From Stenotrophomonas maltophilia (GTDB taxonomy: Bacteria; Pseudomonadota; Gammaproteobacteria; Xanthomonadales; Xanthomonadaceae), in contig NZ_NERD01000002.1 in the NCBI RefSeq assembly GCF_002799155.1, positions 1,922,001-1,986,000 of the forward strand: a stretch of DNA of 64,000 nt. The letters run 5' to 3'. Shown piece by piece: positions 61,601 to 64,000 of the stretch. Below the pieces are notes generated by a model that searched no databases, was not told the DNA's origin, and saw only the letters and a program-made list of their open reading frames with translations. How positions within the stretch are numbered: position 1 is the stretch's first letter; each line of letters begins with the position of its first letter. The translations under genes and the position numbers were made by a program.

Positions 61601-63429
61601 TCGCGCGCGGTGGTCACCACCCGCTGTTCGGGCAGGCCGACCGCTTCGGTCACGGTATGGATGCTGACGGCACGACCACTCACCGGGTCGGTGCCCTGCG
61701 CATAGGTGTGCTTGGTCTGGATGCCGCGGCGATCGGTGTAGGTATCCAGACGCCGGCGGAAGTCGACACTCCGGTCGTAGTAGGTTCGGCTGACGGTTCC
61801 CTGCGAATCCGTCAGGCCGGTCACCTTGCGCGACGGCGCGGTGTCGCCGCCGGGTGTCAGGGTGTAGTCGGTCTGCCGCCCCAGCGCGTCGGTCACCACC
61901 GCACCACCATTGGGGCTGTAGGCCAGTGTCACGCCATCGGCACCGCCGGCATGCTGACTGGAGATCACACGACCGATGGAGTCATAGGTAAAGGTGCTGT
62001 AGCGGCGACCGTCCTCAGCGGTGATGCCGGTCAGGTGCTGGGGGAAGTCCTGGTTCTCGTAGTGATATGTCCGCACACCACCACCCGCATAGGTCACCGT
62101 GGCGACCTGGTTCTGCGGCGTGTAGGTATAGGTGGCGAGCGCAATGCCTTCGACCAGGACCGAGCTGATCAGCGCCTCGTAGTCGTTGGACTGGTAGACG
62201 AACTCCAGCGTGCGGCCACTGCTGTGGGTGACGGCCGCCAGGCGGTCGCTGTCATCGTAGATATAGGTCAGCGACGTACCATCCGGGAAGCGCTTGGCGG
62301 CAAGACGCCCGTCTGCGCCGAAGGTCGAGATGGAGCCCGCCGAGTACAGTGTCCAGTTGCCGTTCTGGACCAGACGATCCCCGCTATCGTCATCCGCCTC
62401 GTAGGCTTGGCCGATCTTCTTGAACGCCCGCTGGAAGCCGGTGCTTTCAATGATGCCAACGCTGTCAACGCCATCCAGCGCCAGGTGGGCGCCCAGCGAA
62501 TGGGTCCAGCCATAACCGAAGCCACCGGAGGACGTGGAAATGCCGGAGTGATAGAAACGCGTCAGTGCGATCCAGCCCAGATCGAAGTCCGGCGCAATCT
62601 CATACTTCTCGCCCGTTTTAACATCACATGGGTTGCCGACATTGCCGTCGCAGGTACCGCCGTTGGAGGCCGGGTCATTGTCGGGAATCGGACTCATGTT
62701 CGCAGCTGTATCGTTGCGGGACATGGGGCAGTTACCGTTGCCGCCGTCCTTGTCGCACTTCTGCGACTTCGAGGTGATGGTCGCAACGAAGTCCTCGTTG
62801 ACGCAGGCGTTGTGCTTGTTGGACCACTGAGTGAGCGGAATCGGGCAGTTCAAGCGCCGGGTACGCGCGACCGCAACCGTCCCGGTATACGGGGTGCAGG
62901 GCGATTCAGCCGTATTGTTGCCAGCCATTGAAGTCAGATCGTAGTAGCGTGACTCGATGACACCTTCCTGATCGGGCGAAGCCGCAAACCAATCGCCAGA
63001 CGGAGTGACCGCCGCCCCGGGGCACACGGGATTGCTGGCTTGTTGGTCCGCAAGAAAATCGGCCACCATCGCCTCTTCCGTCGGGAATATGTCACGCCCG
63101 ATGTAGGACCAGTCCGGGTCGGAGGGCTGCGCCTTCCCCATCCAGTAGGTAATCGACGTGTTTCCGTTCAAGTCCACGACTTTCGACTTGATCTTGTCGA
63201 CAGACTGCCAGCCGAACTGGAACTCCGGCGGGAACGGGCTGGGCGCCGGCAGGTTCTTGATGGCGGCCACCGCAGCCTGTTGGGTCTTGTATTGCGTCGC
63301 ATCGCCGCCGGGCTGCGAAATACGCCAGGTGATCTTGCTTTCCTGCGCCTGTGCCACTGCAGGAGCGAAGCAGCCGACGGCAACAACGGTCAGCGCGGCA
63401 CGCGAGAAACTCTTCAGTCGTTCCAACAT
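58675..63429 (-). CDS. RHS-repeat protein with Sec signal peptide and C-terminal candidate toxin
   Basis: The 1,584-residue protein starts with a signal peptide (AALTVVAVGCFAPAVAQAQ) and a Cys-containing N-domain. DUF6531 follows (FDLGWIALTRFYHSG), then many YD repeats (TYIYDDSDRLAAVTHSSGR) and the RHS core end (AVGRYSQSDPIGLMGG...DPLGL). After DPLGL, 147 residues form a variable tip with FGHIAIA and NNCATAVDSSL, resembling the His and Cys of permuted papain/NlpC-type hydrolases. GGAAGGAG precedes ATG. It is likely an exported contact or secreted toxin; tip activity is inferred. Confidence 0.88.
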   Translation of the reverse strand: MLERLKSFSRAALTVVAVGCFAPAVAQAQESKITWRISQPGGDATQYKTQQAAVAAIKNLPAPSPFPPEFQFGWQSVDKIKSKVVDLNGNTSITYWMGKAQPSDPDWSYIGRDIFPTEEAMVADFLADQQASNPVCPGAAVTPSGDWFAASPDQEGVIESRYYDLTSMAGNNTAESPCTPYTGTVAVARTRRLNCPIPLTQWSNKHNACVNEDFVATITSKSQKCDKDGGNGNCPMSRNDTAANMSPIPDNDPASNGGTCDGNVGNPCDVKTGEKYEIAPDFDLGWIALTRFYHSGISTSSGGFGYGWTHSLGAHLALDGVDSVGIIESTGFQRAFKKIGQAYEADDDSGDRLVQNGNWTLYSAGSISTFGADGRLAAKRFPDGTSLTYIYDDSDRLAAVTHSSGRTLEFVYQSNDYEALISSVLVEGIALATYTYTPQNQVATVTYAGGGVRTYHYENQDFPQHLTGITAEDGRRYSTFTYDSIGRVISSQHAGGADGVTLAYSPNGGAVVTDALGRQTDYTLTPGGDTAPSRKVTGLTDSQGTVSRTYYDRSVDFRRRLDTYTDRRGIQTKHTYAQGTDPVSGRAVSIHTVTEAVGLPEQRVVTTARDVETNAVLTTQIGSREVRTAFNARRQPTASTVTDTASGQTRITSYTYCEAADVAAAGSCPVEGLLKSVDGPRTDVVDAVTYAYYPADDAGCAANGACSYRKGDLRSVTNALGQTVETLAYDVFGRPLSVKDANGVVTDYTYHARGWPTSVTVRGATTAEDRVTQLSYWPTGQVQKITEPDGSSVSYVYDAALRLTDIEDNAGNTIHYTLDNAGNRLKEDTLNTGGTLRRTLARTFNTLGQLTALKDAGNHATGFAYDANGNPQTVTDALQRVTSQQYDPLNRLAQTLQDVGGVAAEIRSQYNALDQVTQVTDPKGLHTTYAYNGFGDLTGQASPDSGASSFTVDAAGNRKTVTDARGVTATYHYDALNRLIGVAYPDPNLDVGYNYDVAPAACAADERFAKGRLGQVLHANGSTQYCHDRFGQVTRKVQTVNGVASTLRYAYSKSGRLTALTYPDGSVADYVRDIQGRISQIGLTRPGQARQIVVNNVTYAAFGPATGWTYGNGRQLQRPLDLDYRPQAVHDPAAGGLSLGYGYDPVGSITELKNGTGSTVLAKYAYDTLGRLTQTQDGTTGTPIETYAYDATGNRTSLTTSAGTASYTYPATSHRLTAVDGEARNHDAVGNTTSIGGKTFTYSDANRMNAVKQGNSVLESYAYNHRGERMLRSPAGGAAQITLYDEAGQWLGNYSATGQAQQQAIWLDNYPVALINVPATGVPELAYVQPDHLGTPRVVIDPVRNVSIWEWSNKSEVFGNQIPSADPDGDGVAFELALRFPGQQATDASGLFYNYQREYDPAVGRYSQSDPIGLMGGVSTYAYARGYPVAALDPLGLDTLVIDSGAVDGNPFGHIAIATSSGGVFSYGTVHPYGGSTYEYLKSQVKDRFVQIVRLRTTPQQEAAIAAEMRKHNPGNYSVISNNCATAVDSSLEAAGVAISSGHIHPGFVYAHALASPLRIGTSLILRGGEIPPELQNFDGKNGP

Positions 63430-63783
63430 CCCTGTTCTCCTTCCTGGACGAACACAGCGCCGGCGGGAACGAGAACGCGGGGTGCTCCCGCGTCATGCTT
63501 CGGATCGTCCCTGGTCCGGAATGCGGCAGTGCCACATGCCGCCTTTATCGTTGAGGACGCTTTCACATACAAGTGTGGAGACGCGGAATCGATCACAGAT
63601 TCAAGCATCCATAGCCATTCAGCGGGCTGCGTCCTGTCCCCATGACTTCCTGCACAGGGAGTCAGTGTTATACCTCACTACATTACCAGTACGACCTGTC
63701 GCGAGGTCGGCAGGCTGCGGCGCTCCGCTACAGACCTGACCCATCGGAAGGGCTGGCACGCGTCACGGCCCAGGGGAATGGCA

Positions 63784-64000
63784 ATGAAAAGCAGCCGAGT
63801 GACGTTGTGGGTGCTGGCCGCGGTGATGGCCGCTGCAGGCACCGCCCACGCAGGGGAAATCCAGGTGGATCGGGGCGCCTACGCACTGCAGGCCGAAGAG
63901 ACCGGCGCCGGCCAGATCACCGTGGTCTTTGAATCCGGTTTCGGGCAGGGCGCGGGCGCCTGGAAGGAGGTGGTTGCGGGTCTCGGGCGCGAGTACCACA
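63784..64000 (+). CDS. secreted alpha/beta-hydrolase-fold protein, N-terminal part only
   Basis: ATG 63784 has AGGGGA 6 nt upstream; an ATG at 63778 is in frame but has no spacing. A signal peptide (VLAAVMAAAGTAHA) precedes the first strands of an alpha/beta hydrolase (ITVVFESGFGQGAGAWKEVV), where GFGQG is the oxyanion-hole region. The gene runs off the right edge, so the nucleophile elbow is not seen. The 354 bp before it contain no other recognised feature. Confidence 0.75.
   Translation, partial: MKSSRVTLWVLAAVMAAAGTAHAGEIQVDRGAYALQAEETGAGQITVVFESGFGQGAGAWKEVVAGLGREYH

Noticed and set aside
59068-62931. Plus-strand open frame of about 1,290 codons opposite rhs
   Set aside because: The minus-strand YD repeats explain it; the plus-strand translation has no domain signature.

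Overview
The window is about 64 kb of high-GC DNA with the gene content, codon usage and short GTAG-type palindromic repeats (SMAG-like) of a gammaproteobacterium in the Xanthomonadaceae, most probably Stenotrophomonas (S. maltophilia complex). That assignment rests on recognised protein families and repeats, not on a database search. No rRNA, convincing tRNA, CRISPR array or complete insertion sequence was seen.

Positions 1-30.4 kb hold one large secretion and signalling locus. From right to left on the minus strand it reads: a receptor-like STN/TonB_C protein without a beta-barrel, an ECF sigma factor and a FecR-type anti-sigma factor; two paralogous Phd-like proteins; type II secretion genes gspG-K-L-M-D-E-F; a DING/PstS-like phosphate-binding exoprotein; a giant (about 4,130 aa) two-partner-secretion exoprotein; and its TpsB outer-membrane transporter at the left edge. 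gspC (minus) and gspH-I-J (plus) sit between exoprotein and transporter. Composition and order resemble the Pseudomonas aeruginosa PUMA3 (VreAIR) - Hxc - DING - PhdA - PdtA/PdtB region, which responds to phosphate starvation. Candidate Pho boxes precede the receptor-like gene and the transporter gene.

Positions 30.6-36.1 kb are accessory: an Lrp/AsnC regulator divergent from azlCD (amino-acid export), two lipoproteins (one with an HExxH motif), and a translationally coupled pair of an Aer-type PAS protein and a CysJ-like diflavin reductase behind an FNR-type box.

Positions 36.1-55.9 kb form an anaerobic nitrate respiration and molybdenum island, all on the minus strand. Reading right to left: moaA, a moaC-moaB fusion, moeA, moaD, moaE, mobA and a small unknown gene; then narK2, narGHJI, a PpiC-type foldase and narK1; then a HemN-like protein lacking the radical-SAM cysteines, fnr and modABC. 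Molybdate is imported by ModABC, built into molybdenum cofactor by the Moa/Moe/Mob enzymes and inserted into NarG with help from NarJ. NarK proteins move nitrate and nitrite, and FNR switches the set on without oxygen. FNR-type boxes precede narK2 and the hemN-like/fnr/mod unit.

Positions 56-64 kb hold small conserved proteins, an odd inverted pair of tRNA-T-arm-like segments around a strong hairpin, and an RHS locus. The RHS protein has a Sec signal peptide and a short C-terminal module resembling a papain-like toxin. It is followed by an overlapping candidate immunity gene, then a relic RHS fragment and a second candidate immunity gene. The right edge cuts an alpha/beta-hydrolase gene.
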